From Candidatus Omnitrophota bacterium (lineage in GTDB: Bacteria; Hinthialibacterota; Hinthialibacteria; Hinthialibacterales; Hinthialibacteraceae): a stretch of 34,446 nt of DNA. Positions within the stretch are counted from its first letter, which is position 1, and the number at the start of each line of letters is the position of its first letter. Shown piece after piece: positions 9,172 to 16,623 of this stretch. A program made the position numbers and the translations under genes. The notes under the pieces are model-generated. The model searched no databases and was not told where the DNA came from. It saw nothing but the letters and a program-made list of their open reading frames with translations. The stretch covers positions 1-34,446 of the forward strand of contig JABLXU010000004.1 in assembly GCA_013177805.1 (NCBI GenBank), written 5' to 3'.

Positions 9172-10005
9172 ATGAGCAAGAAGCTTGCGTTCATCGGTGG
9201 CGGGAACATGGCGGAAGCCTTGATCGCTGGACTCCTGCGGGAGCACACGTTGACCCCGGCGGAGCTTCTCGTCTGTGAAAAATCCCCCGAACGCCGCGCG
9301 TACCTGGAAAACCAATATCGCATCGAAACCGCCGCTGAGAACGCGCGGGGGCCGCAACAGGCGTCCACCCTGTTCCTGGCGGTAAAACCCAAGGTGTTGG
9401 CGGAAATTCAAGAAGAAATCCGCGGCGCGCTGACCCCGGATCACCTGGTTATCTCCATCCTGGCCGGGATTTCCCGGGAACGGCTGGCCGAAGCTTTGGG
9501 GCATCCCGAACGCATGGTGCGAGTGATGCCCAATCTCCCCGCGCAAGTGGGCCGGGGCGTGAGCGCCATTACCTTTCCCGCCACGCTCCCCGAAAGCGGC
9601 CGGGAATGGGTGCGCACAATATTCCGGTCTGTGGGCGAAGTGGTGGAGGTGGAAGAATCGTTGCAAGACGCGGTGACGGCGGTGTCGGGCAGTGGACCGG
9701 GATATATTTTCTATCTGGCCCAGGTATTTATTGACGCGGCCGTGCGCGAAGGGCTTTCCCGGCCGGTAGCCCGGCGTCTGGTAACCGAAACCCTGGCGGG
9801 CGCGGCCGAGGTTCTCCGGCGGAAGGAAGACAGTCCGGAAGAATTGGTGCGCAAAGTGGCCACTCCGGGCGGCACTACCGAGGCGGGACTGGCGGTTTTG
9901 CTGGAAAATGACCTGGCCGGCACGTTTCAAACCCTGGTGGCCCGCGCGGCCCAGCGTTCCCGGGAATTGGGCAGACCTCTCCCCCCGGCCGGAGAAAAGG
10001 TATAA
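9172..10005 (+). CDS. proC: Pyrroline-5-carboxylate reductase
   Basis: ProC reduces 1-pyrroline-5-carboxylate to proline with NAD(P)H in the cytoplasm. The 277 residues match the family length. The Rossmann nucleotide-binding loop is at residues 8-14 (IGGGNMAEALI). VKPKVL and RVMPNLPAQVGRG follow. The C-terminal dimerisation domain carries SGSGPGYIFYLAQ and the TPGGTTEAGL signature. AGAAGGTGG lies about 8 bp before the ATG. It follows carB2 by 65 bp, with a short CATCCC/GGGATG hairpin between, and is probably the last gene of the car transcript. This arrangement links glutamate-family amino acid synthesis to carbamoyl phosphate supply. Confidence 0.96.
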   Translation: MSKKLAFIGGGNMAEALIAGLLREHTLTPAELLVCEKSPERRAYLENQYRIETAAENARGPQQASTLFLAVKPKVLAEIQEEIRGALTPDHLVISILAGISRERLAEALGHPERMVRVMPNLPAQVGRGVSAITFPATLPESGREWVRTIFRSVGEVVEVEESLQDAVTAVSGSGPGYIFYLAQVFIDAAVREGLSRPVARRLVTETLAGAAEVLRRKEDSPEELVRKVATPGGTTEAGLAVLLENDLAGTFQTLVARAAQRSRELGRPLPPAGEKV

Positions 10006-10058
10006 ACTAAAGCCGAAAGGCGCGGTGGGAAGGTCCGCAGGAGCGGAGAGCGGGGAAG

Positions 10059-10087
10059 TTGACACTGAGTGTGTCTCATGATACCTT
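10059..10087 (+). promoter_or_regulatory. Promoter of the Gly-Tyr-Met repeat protein, with a palindrome in the spacer
   Basis: TTGACA (10059-10064), a 17-bp spacer and TACCTT (10082-10087) preceded by TGA form a -35 / extended -10 promoter about 60 bp before the ATG. The spacer holds the odd-centred palindrome ACACT-G-AGTGT (10062-10072), which would be well placed for a repressor. Confidence 0.6.
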
Positions 10088-10148
10088 CCAGCAGGAAGAA
10101 AAGTCTGTCCATCATTAAGGATAGGTATCGCCGGAAAAGGGTCGAATC

Positions 10149-11039
10149 ATGAAAGGAATACAATCCAGGGCCTTGACATACCTTAGCGTTCTTACGTTGG
10201 TGTCGCTTGGGATTCCCGCGGCAAGGGCTCAGGGAATCGGCTATGGCGGCATGGGTATGGGTTATGGGGGCATGGGTATGGGGTACGGCGGCATGGGCAT
10301 GATGGGGTACGGCGGCATGGGCATGGGCCCGGAAGGAGGCCCGGGCGCCACCGTCACCGTCAAGTACGGGGAAAAAGTGTACGACGCCGTGTTTGGCGAT
10401 TTGATCGACTACAAGGTCTATTTCATTCAGGTTCCCAGTGACACAATCGGCGTCCATTATTTTGATGATGGCACCCATGGCGATGAAGTGGCGTTTGATG
10501 GCATGCCCAGCAACATTACCATCAACCGGGACACGTATTTGGGCCCCTTTGCCATCCGCTACAAAAAAATGTTGAAAAACGCCATGATTCAAGCCAAGGA
10601 AATGGGAGCCCTGAATTTTTACGAGTTGAATGTGGCCACTGAAAATCCGGATTCGATTGTCACCAAACTGCCGGAGTGGGAAAAACAGTTGCAGACTGAA
10701 GTCTTGGACGTCATCGCTTCCCGGCTGAGCCAATTCGAAGGATTCGACGATGAAACGTATAAAAAATCCGTGGATCCCACCCTCTTTGAATCGATGGAAG
10801 GTTACGGCGGGATCGGCGGCGGTTTTGGAGCCGGCGGCTTGTTGCCGGATCTGCCACCTCCTCCTGGACTTCCCAATCCATTGGATTTGAATTTTGGCCT
10901 GCTGGAAGGCACCACCGAGCTGGAAAGCCCGGCGCCCGGTTATCCCCAACCGCAGCCACCGGTGGAAGGGGCGCAGCGGTTTAATCCGGTGCAGAACACA
11001 CTGGATACCGTGGATGCGATCAATGTCTTGAATCAATAA
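10149..11039 (+). CDS. Secreted protein with four GYGGMGM repeats
   Basis: A 296-residue exported protein of no family I recognise. The signal peptide (basic KGIQSR, then LTYLSVLTLVSLGIPAARAQ) probably cleaves near residue 27. The mature N-terminus is a four-fold heptapeptide Gly-Tyr-Gly-Gly-Met-Gly-Met (residues 31-59, one extra Met between units 3 and 4). A compact middle domain follows, starting VTVKYGEKVYDAVFGDLIDY, which looks beta-rich then helical. After a second Gly-rich patch (GGIGGGFGAGG) comes a Pro-rich tail (LPDLPPPPGLPNP and PAPGYPQPQPP). Met/Tyr/Gly repeats could bind metal, self-assemble or line a surface, but nothing shows which. The gene has its own promoter and terminator and precedes the lipoprotein locus in the same direction. 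Confidence 0.85.
   Translation: MKGIQSRALTYLSVLTLVSLGIPAARAQGIGYGGMGMGYGGMGMGYGGMGMMGYGGMGMGPEGGPGATVTVKYGEKVYDAVFGDLIDYKVYFIQVPSDTIGVHYFDDGTHGDEVAFDGMPSNITINRDTYLGPFAIRYKKMLKNAMIQAKEMGALNFYELNVATENPDSIVTKLPEWEKQLQTEVLDVIASRLSQFEGFDDETYKKSVDPTLFESMEGYGGIGGGFGAGGLLPDLPPPPGLPNPLDLNFGLLEGTTELESPAPGYPQPQPPVEGAQRFNPVQNTLDTVDAINVLNQ
10239..10325 (+). repeat. Tandem 21-bp coding repeat, four units
   Basis: The units are at 10239-10259, 10260-10280, 10281-10301 and 10305-10325, with an extra ATG codon at 10302-10304. Each encodes GYGGMGM. Units 3 and 4 are identical at DNA level, indicating recent slippage or duplication, while units 1 and 2 differ at synonymous sites. Confidence 0.9.
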
Positions 11040-11043
11040 TGCA

Positions 11044-11096
11044 ACCGGCCCGGCTTCCTCCCCGCTCGCGGGAGGGGCCGGTCTTGTTTTCTTTGT
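11044..11096 (+). terminator. Rho-independent terminator after the Gly-Tyr-Met protein
   Basis: ACCGGCC (11044-11050) pairs with GGCCGGT (11076-11082), enclosing an inner CTCCCCGC/GCGGGAG stem, followed by CTTGTTTTCTTTG. It begins 5 bp after the stop codon and separates this gene from the downstream lipoprotein locus. Confidence 0.85.
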
Positions 11097-11275
11097 TGAG
11101 TTGATTGGATTTCACAAACAGAACGGCCAATAAAGATCCTGAATACCCGGTTGGGCCAACCTATTCGCAAGGCGGGGCAAGGTGTGTCTGTTCCCTGTCC
11201 GGTACGGCGAATCCGATGCGTCCTCGTTCGATCCAGGATACCCGATTTTGCTGAAACGGAGACGTGGAATATTCG

Positions 11276-11674
11276 ATGGCTACGTGGCATCAGAAAGATA
11301 AAGAAGAAATTGAATTCCGTATTGCCGCGATCAATCAGTTTTTGGAGATGTGGATGCGTTATGACACCCTTTTCCGGCACGCGTACCGGGATAAGGAAGC
11401 GACCGTGGAAGAGGAGGACGAATTCTTCCGGCTGAAGGGGCAATTGGCGCGGCGGCACCAATATTTGATGGAATATCTGGGCAAGGAATACGAAAAGGCG
11501 GAACCCATCACTTCGTACCTCTCGGATACGGTTACCTTGAAAGGCATGATTGGAATTCATTTCGATTTTTATAAGAAATTGCGCCTGCAATGGCATGCTA
11601 CATTCCTTCGCTTGAACGAAGCGTTGGGGTATCTTTTGACCCATCTGGAATTGGAAATACCCTTGGAAGTTTGA
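11276..11674 (+). CDS. 132-residue helical protein A, paralogue of the gene at 15527
   Basis: A small protein of unknown function with no signal peptide and predicted mostly helical. Residues 21-64 hold an acidic turn EEEDEF (45-50) followed by an LKGQLARRHQYL helix. A second block has WH at 106-107, then LN and GYLLTHLELE. The same landmarks in the same order occur in the protein at 15527: W, LF, EEEDEF, L, RR-Q-L, WH, LN, G, LE. The two are exactly equal in length, which supports the ATG at 11276 over the GTG at 11264. It precedes the large lipoprotein by 90 bp and probably shares its transcript. A cytoplasmic partner or adaptor is a guess from the lack of an export signal. Confidence 0.8.
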   Translation: MATWHQKDKEEIEFRIAAINQFLEMWMRYDTLFRHAYRDKEATVEEEDEFFRLKGQLARRHQYLMEYLGKEYEKAEPITSYLSDTVTLKGMIGIHFDFYKKLRLQWHATFLRLNEALGYLLTHLELEIPLEV

Positions 11675-11764
11675 TCACCCCTCCTCCGATGCCGTTTGGA
11701 ATGGGGAAAGTTGAAGCGATTCATCAAGGACCGCCATATCGATCAAGGAGATGTTTGGACGACT

Positions 11765-14700
11765 ATGAGGACCTCCACTTGGCTAAAAATCTTGTGCATG
11801 ATTCTGATCCCCCTGCTCTTGACCACGGGATGCGCCAAGCGCGACGCGCAGAAAGCCATCGCCCAGGCCCAAGCCGCCAAGGATGAAGCCCAACGGGCCC
11901 AGGCGCCCGGTTACGCTCCCCGCCAATTCGAGGACGCGAACCGGATGTTCAACCAGGCCCAGCAACAATTCGACGCCGGCGAATATAAGCAGGCCATCGA
12001 ATCGGCCGTGCAGGCGGAGGGACGCTTCAAGAACTCCATCTCGGTCGCCGCGGAAGTAAAACCCCGCGTGGAAGCCATCATCCGGCAGATCGAGGACGCC
12101 TTGGCCAAGGCTACCGGCAACGTGGACAAAGCCCGCAGCGCCAACGTGCTGACTCCGGAAGAGATCAATCCGGTCGCCAGCGAGGTGGACGGTCTCCGGC
12201 AGCGCCTCGAGACCGAAGTGCGCAACATGGTGGATGAGGAACAGTTGAATGCGTTTCTGACCGAAGTGGAGCAGACGGTGGCCCATACCGAGACCTTGGC
12301 TCTAGCCTACCTCAAACCCCAGGCCAACACCGCCAAGGAAGAAGTGGACGCTTTGATCGCCCGCGCCCAGGAAATGAAAGCCGATATCTTTCTTCCCGAG
12401 CGCTTCAACCAGGTGATGCAGCAATACGGCCAACTGGAAGCCGGCGAACAGGAAGGCAATTGGCAAGCGGTGATCGACCTCGCCGGACAAATGAAGGACC
12501 CCTTGAATCAAATCATCCAAGCCTCGCAAGAAAAGGCCGCGGGGGAAATCCTCCGCGAGACCGCCCAACGCATCGCCCAGGCCAAGCAATTGAATCTGCA
12601 GAACGTTCCGGCTTATTCCAGCGCGATCGAAATGGCCGAAACCAGTTTGCAGTCCGGCCAGACGGCCTTGCAAAACCAGGATTACGCTGGGGCGATCAAC
12701 GCGGCGGATGCCGCCAAGGCCTCCTTGCAGCAAGCCTACCAGGCGGTCGGACAGGAAGCCCAACGCTTGATCGAGTCCGCCAAGGCCAATCTGCAGTCCG
12801 CCATTGATCAGGAAGCCGAAAAATACGCCCCCTCAGTAATTTCCCAAGTCCGGGAAGGCATTGAGGGCTCGGAAGATCTTCTGAAAGCGCAAAACTTCGC
12901 GATGGCCTATCAGGCGGCCCAACGGGCGTTCCAAGCCAGCGCCGACGCCCAAGACGCGGGGCATCGGGGCCGGGCGCAGCTGGCCCTCGACGCGGCGGAA
13001 AAACCTTTCTCCATCTTGTACAGCCAAGGCGGTTCCCAATATGCTCCGGAAGCGTACAGTCAGGCCCAAGCCGCCATTCAAGACCTGCGTAACAAATTGA
13101 AAAATAAAGAATACGACGCCGTGGTGGAAGGTTCTCCCGCTGCCGCCCAGATCGCTCAGAAGGCCCTCCAATCTTTGGCACAAGCCGCCCGGGAGCATAT
13201 CCAAAAGGCCGAGAAAGCCCTGGAGGAAGCCCGGCAGGCAAACGCGCCCGATTGGGTGGGGATGCAATTCGCCAACGCCGTGAATCTCCGCTCCGCCGCC
13301 GAGAAAAATCTTCTGACGGAACGTTACCTCGATAGCATCCGGAATTCCGAAGCCGCCGTCAAAACCGCCGGCGACGCGCAAGCCCGCGCGTACCAACTGC
13401 AAACCGAACAGAACCTCCGCCGCGCCGATGAATTCCTGGCGCAGGCCAAACGCGCTGAGCAAGACCGCCTCAGCCCCCTGGCTTACCGCCAAGCGGTCCA
13501 AACCCGGGAAGCCACGATACGGCTGATCGAACAACGGCAGTATCGGGAAGGTTACGAAAGTTCCCTGGTGGCCTTGCAGAAAGCCGAGCAGGCCTTGAAC
13601 AACCTGGTGCTCACTGCCCGCGCGCAAACCGATTCCGCCCTCGCCGCGCAAGCCATGGAATATTCCCCCGAAGATCTGCAAAAAGCCCTGGCCTTGCTCA
13701 CCCAGGCGGAAGAAGCCCAGGCGGCCCGGAATTATCCCACCGCCAACGAACTGGCCATTCAATCCGCCCAACTCGCCAGCCAGGCCGAATACGCCACCTG
13801 GAAAGTACGCAGCGCCCAACTGATTCAGGACCTCAAGGGAACCAAGGAAGAGCTGGAATATCATCTGGCGCCCGTCAAGACGCCCGATTTATACCACGAG
13901 GTTTTGGTCAACCTGGCGGAAGCCCAGGTAAAACAGATCGATCAGGATTACAAAGCGTCTTTCGATCACGCCGACAAGGCGCGCGAGGCTAAAGAGAAAA
14001 TCTGGGCCAGCATGCGTGACCGTCTGAATCAGACGCTGGCGGAAATCAAACAAGCCGCGGATTGGCTGGGCGAAAACACCTTGGAACCCAAGGGACGGGA
14101 CTTGAAAGTGAAAATGCTGGAACCGGTGCCGGATCTGGAGCAGAAAATCGCTCTCCGGGATTGGCGTGCCGCCCATGCCGCGGCGGAAAAATGCTTGGAC
14201 ACCGCCCAGAAAACGATGGACAAATTGAAGGATCAAAACCGGGCGGTCATGGCCCGCCAACTGCAAAACGCTTTGGCCGAATACAAGAAGAGCAACGTTT
14301 TGGCCATCCTGCCGGAAAAACAAGAACAATTCCAAAAAACCCTTCGATCGCTTTCCCGCTCCGAGCCGGACGTGACTTACGCGGAAGCCTACCAACAGTT
14401 CCAGGAGTCTTCCCAAGCCGTGGAAAACCTTCCCAAGACCATCGTGGCGGAAGCCAATGTCCAAATCGAGGAAATCGCCAACATCCTCCGGCAGGCGGAT
14501 GAAGCCGGCGCGTTGAAATATTACAAGGATTGGTACCGGCAACAATCCTCCAACCTGCAGCTGCTGCGCAACGCGGTGCGGGGTGAAAACCATGAGGAAA
14601 TCGCCAAATACATGAAGATCCTCGAAAAAGAGGCTCCGAAACTCTTGCTTGCCACGCAGAAAGCCGCGGCCGAGGACCAATACCTCACCAACCTGCAAAG

Positions 14701-15199
14701 CAACCTGAACCAAATGAACAATGTGTTTCAGGATTTCGGATTTTTGGGGTCGATGTCCAAGAACATTATCATCGCCGCCCGCCTGACCGAGCATCAATTG
14801 GAGAAGACGGTCAAGGATATGTACCTTGCTTTGCAAGGCACCATGACGGTTTCCACCTTCCGGATCAATGCCGAACTCTTAGAAGAAGCCGTGAAGGGGA
14901 TGACGCCCCCCGACACAATGAAAAACATTCATAACAAGGCCATCCAATCCTTTGTCGCTTTCCGCAAGGCGGCCGAAGGCTTCGAAATCTACGGCCAAAG
15001 CGACGCGTATGATTTGTATTTCCGGGAAAAATCCCTGGCTCAATCGTATGAGTACTTGCAGAAAGCGCTTCGGATTAACAAATCCTTGATGTTCGAAATC
15101 ACCCAGGCCCGGAAAATGCCGGTTTGGGAAAAAGTGTTATGGAAAATCGGGCAACTGGAAGAATCCGCTTCGAACTTTTATTTCGACTGGGGGTACTGA
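11765..15199 (+). CDS. Giant lipoprotein with about twelve DUF4398-like helical repeats
   Basis: A 1144-residue lipoprotein. The start at 11765 puts the lipoprotein signal (MRTSTWLKILCMILIPLLLTTGC) at the N-terminus, with lipidated Cys in TTGCAKR. Upstream in-frame codons would bury it. AAGGAG (11745-11750) is 14 bp away, so initiation is not ideal. From residue about 50 to 900 a unit recurs every about 71 residues: Y-x-P, then A-x3-L-x2-A, then an aromatic-x2-A-x3-A pattern. Examples are YAPRQFEDANRMFNQAQQQF, YAPEAYSQAQAAIQDL and YSPEDLQKALALLTQAEEAQ. This is the DUF4398 style. Unit starts are near 50, 128, 211, 279, 353, 425, 492, 569, 632, 703, 774 and 844. Residues about 905-1144 form a distinct non-repetitive helical domain ending FYFDWGY. 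It is almost Cys-free after the lipobox. A periplasmic rod or scaffold is inferred. Confidence 0.9.
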   Translation: MRTSTWLKILCMILIPLLLTTGCAKRDAQKAIAQAQAAKDEAQRAQAPGYAPRQFEDANRMFNQAQQQFDAGEYKQAIESAVQAEGRFKNSISVAAEVKPRVEAIIRQIEDALAKATGNVDKARSANVLTPEEINPVASEVDGLRQRLETEVRNMVDEEQLNAFLTEVEQTVAHTETLALAYLKPQANTAKEEVDALIARAQEMKADIFLPERFNQVMQQYGQLEAGEQEGNWQAVIDLAGQMKDPLNQIIQASQEKAAGEILRETAQRIAQAKQLNLQNVPAYSSAIEMAETSLQSGQTALQNQDYAGAINAADAAKASLQQAYQAVGQEAQRLIESAKANLQSAIDQEAEKYAPSVISQVREGIEGSEDLLKAQNFAMAYQAAQRAFQASADAQDAGHRGRAQLALDAAEKPFSILYSQGGSQYAPEAYSQAQAAIQDLRNKLKNKEYDAVVEGSPAAAQIAQKALQSLAQAAREHIQKAEKALEEARQANAPDWVGMQFANAVNLRSAAEKNLLTERYLDSIRNSEAAVKTAGDAQARAYQLQTEQNLRRADEFLAQAKRAEQDRLSPLAYRQAVQTREATIRLIEQRQYREGYESSLVALQKAEQALNNLVLTARAQTDSALAAQAMEYSPEDLQKALALLTQAEEAQAARNYPTANELAIQSAQLASQAEYATWKVRSAQLIQDLKGTKEELEYHLAPVKTPDLYHEVLVNLAEAQVKQIDQDYKASFDHADKAREAKEKIWASMRDRLNQTLAEIKQAADWLGENTLEPKGRDLKVKMLEPVPDLEQKIALRDWRAAHAAAEKCLDTAQKTMDKLKDQNRAVMARQLQNALAEYKKSNVLAILPEKQEQFQKTLRSLSRSEPDVTYAEAYQQFQESSQAVENLPKTIVAEANVQIEEIANILRQADEAGALKYYKDWYRQQSSNLQLLRNAVRGENHEEIAKYMKILEKEAPKLLLATQKAAAEDQYLTNLQSNLNQMNNVFQDFGFLGSMSKNIIIAARLTEHQLEKTVKDMYLALQGTMTVSTFRINAELLEEAVKGMTPPDTMKNIHNKAIQSFVAFRKAAEGFEIYGQSDAYDLYFREKSLAQSYEYLQKALRINKSLMFEITQARKMPVWEKVLWKIGQLEESASNFYFDWGY

Positions 15200-15291
15200 T
15201 AGGACTTCTCAAGTCAGCTTCGTTCAGGGATACTCATACAACCAAGCATCGGGTTGCGCGGGCAGCCGGGTGAAGACAGGGCAGAGGTCTT

Positions 15292-15396
15292 ATGGGGTCA
15301 CAATTCATTGATTCGGTGCAAATCGGCTGTGGTGTGGGAATTATTGCGTTTGCCGTGTACATTGCTTTTACACTCGGGTGGTTTAAAAAAGAATGA
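15292..15396 (+). CDS. 34-residue single-span membrane microprotein
   Basis: ATG at 15292 opens 34 codons to TGA at 15394. The short polar start MGSQFIDSVQIG leads into the hydrophobic CGVGIIAFAVYIAFTLGW, then a positively charged KKE end. This is a textbook single transmembrane helix with an inside-positive C-terminus. AGAGGT (15283-15288) precedes the ATG at a slightly short distance. It lies 92 bp after the giant lipoprotein and 130 bp before the second 132-residue protein, in the same direction, in an otherwise non-coding gap. The composition could arise by chance in so short a frame. Position and a clean membrane helix argue for a gene. Function is unknown. Confidence 0.5.
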   Translation: MGSQFIDSVQIGCGVGIIAFAVYIAFTLGWFKKE

Positions 15397-15526
15397 AGGA
15401 CCACCCCCGAAGCGCCCGAAAGCGGACCGGGCGGGTTAGCCCGAACGATGCAAGAAAGATGGCGGACGTTTGGTGCGGGCCGGATCGGCGGTTCGAAAAA
15501 CCTACTCAACAGAAGGCTTATTCCTC

Positions 15527-15925
15527 ATGGTTATTGATGTTCCACCGGAAGTTTTGATCCAGCGGTTGCAGGAATTCGGCAAGCTGTGGCAAAAATTCAT
15601 CGAATTGTTCAACCGGGGGCTGGAAACCGAGTTGCCAACCCAGGAAGAGGAGGATGAATTCCGCAATCTCCAGGTGGAGATCACCCGCCGTGCGCAGTTT
15701 TTGGCCATTGCCATTCCGGAAAAGCGTTTTGATCTTTGGAAAGATATCAAAAAATTGTTGGTGGATTGTCCTTCGCTCCGGATTTTGAAACGCGAAGTCC
15801 CCATTCGCATTTCCGCCATGCGGTCTCTCTGGCACGAAGTCTCGATCGCCCTCAATCAGAAGCAGGGACAATTGCGGATTTGGCTGGAGGAAAAAGAACA
15901 CGGGAAGACCAAAAAACGGCGGTAA
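15527..15925 (+). CDS. 132-residue helical protein B, paralogue of the gene at 11276
   Basis: Same size and plan as the protein at 11276: EEEDEF at residues 40-45, an RNLQVEITRRAQFL helix, WH at 102-103, then ALN-QKQGQL and WLEEK. Here the middle (residues 62-95, including WKDIKKLLVDCPSLRILKRE) diverges, and the tail is very basic (HGKTKKRR), unlike its paralogue. AGAAGG (15511-15516) lies 10 bp before the ATG. An upstream GTG in frame is not supported by a ribosome site. It closes the lipoprotein locus. The Lys/Arg tail could contact membrane lipid or nucleic acid. No family is recognised. Confidence 0.8.
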   Translation: MVIDVPPEVLIQRLQEFGKLWQKFIELFNRGLETELPTQEEEDEFRNLQVEITRRAQFLAIAIPEKRFDLWKDIKKLLVDCPSLRILKREVPIRISAMRSLWHEVSIALNQKQGQLRIWLEEKEHGKTKKRR

Positions 15926-16054
15926 GAAGCCTATCTACTCTGACCCGGGCCGGCGTGCGCTGCCGAAGGGAATGTTCTATTCAATCTTTCCAGAGCGGGG
16001 AGCGGGAGATAGGTTGGGTATTGAACAAAAGAACTCTTTCGGAGGCTCATTTCA

Positions 16055-16435
16055 TTAGCGGCCGCCGGAATTCAACGATCCGGAATCGTTATCCTCATCC
16101 TCCGGGGCCGTTTCCTCCTTCACCCGCACATCGAAATAGTCATCCAGGTGGCATTTTTGGAAGAGATTTTGCAAGGTTGGATTGGCAATCACTTTCAACC
16201 GGCCTTTTTTCTCGTCCACCATGGATTTGGTCTTGACCACTACCCCGATCCCGAAACTGTCAATGTAATCGATCCGCGACATATCCAACGTGATTTCGCG
16301 CGCGCCTTCTTCAATGGCCTTGTCGAGATGCCGCTGCAATCCCTTGGCGTTGGTGATAATCAGGTCGCCGATGATCTTGATGACATAGCATTCCTGATCC
16401 CTCCGTTCTTGGATGAATAATCCCTCCGGATTCAT
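16055..16435 (-). CDS. STAS-domain anti-sigma factor antagonist-like protein
   Basis: A 126-residue single STAS domain of the SpoIIAA/RsbV type. These proteins bind an anti-sigma/kinase partner and are switched by Ser phosphorylation. The diagnostic loop is DMSRIDYIDSFGIGVVVKT, with the phosphorylatable Ser60. The strand GDLIITNAKGLQRHLDKAI and the closing LKVIANPTLQNLFQKCHL complete the fold. An acidic tail after residue 105 (ETAPEDEDNDSGSLNSGG) is an unusual extra. A strong GGAGGGGAAAGGGGG ribosome site precedes the ATG. No anti-sigma kinase or phosphatase lies nearby, so the partner is encoded elsewhere. It converges on the lipoprotein locus with a 129-bp gap. Confidence 0.92.
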   Translation of the reverse strand: MNPEGLFIQERRDQECYVIKIIGDLIITNAKGLQRHLDKAIEEGAREITLDMSRIDYIDSFGIGVVVKTKSMVDEKKGRLKVIANPTLQNLFQKCHLDDYFDVRVKEETAPEDEDNDSGSLNSGGR

Positions 16436-16623
16436 GGTTCCCCCTTTCCCCTCCGGGTTGAATCAGAATGGACTGCCCTAGCCGTACGTGCCATTCAACA
16501 ATCGTCCCCTTTCCTGGTTTTTCTCCCGTCTATGAAAAATGCACGATTGAAAAATTCGCAAGGTGTGTCGAAAGCGTGAAATCGGGGCATTATCGCAAAT
16601 GAACTGGATCTCTGTCCAGTGAA

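Noticed and set aside
12833..14836. Long minus-strand frames (343 and 315 codons) inside the repeat lipoprotein
   Set aside because: Antisense of repeated Ala/Gln codons; the plus-strand protein has a lipobox and regular repeats.
16603..16620. ACTGGA/TCCAGT hairpin as a terminator for the membrane protein
   Set aside because: Placed correctly, but no T-run follows on the minus strand; left as a structural note only.
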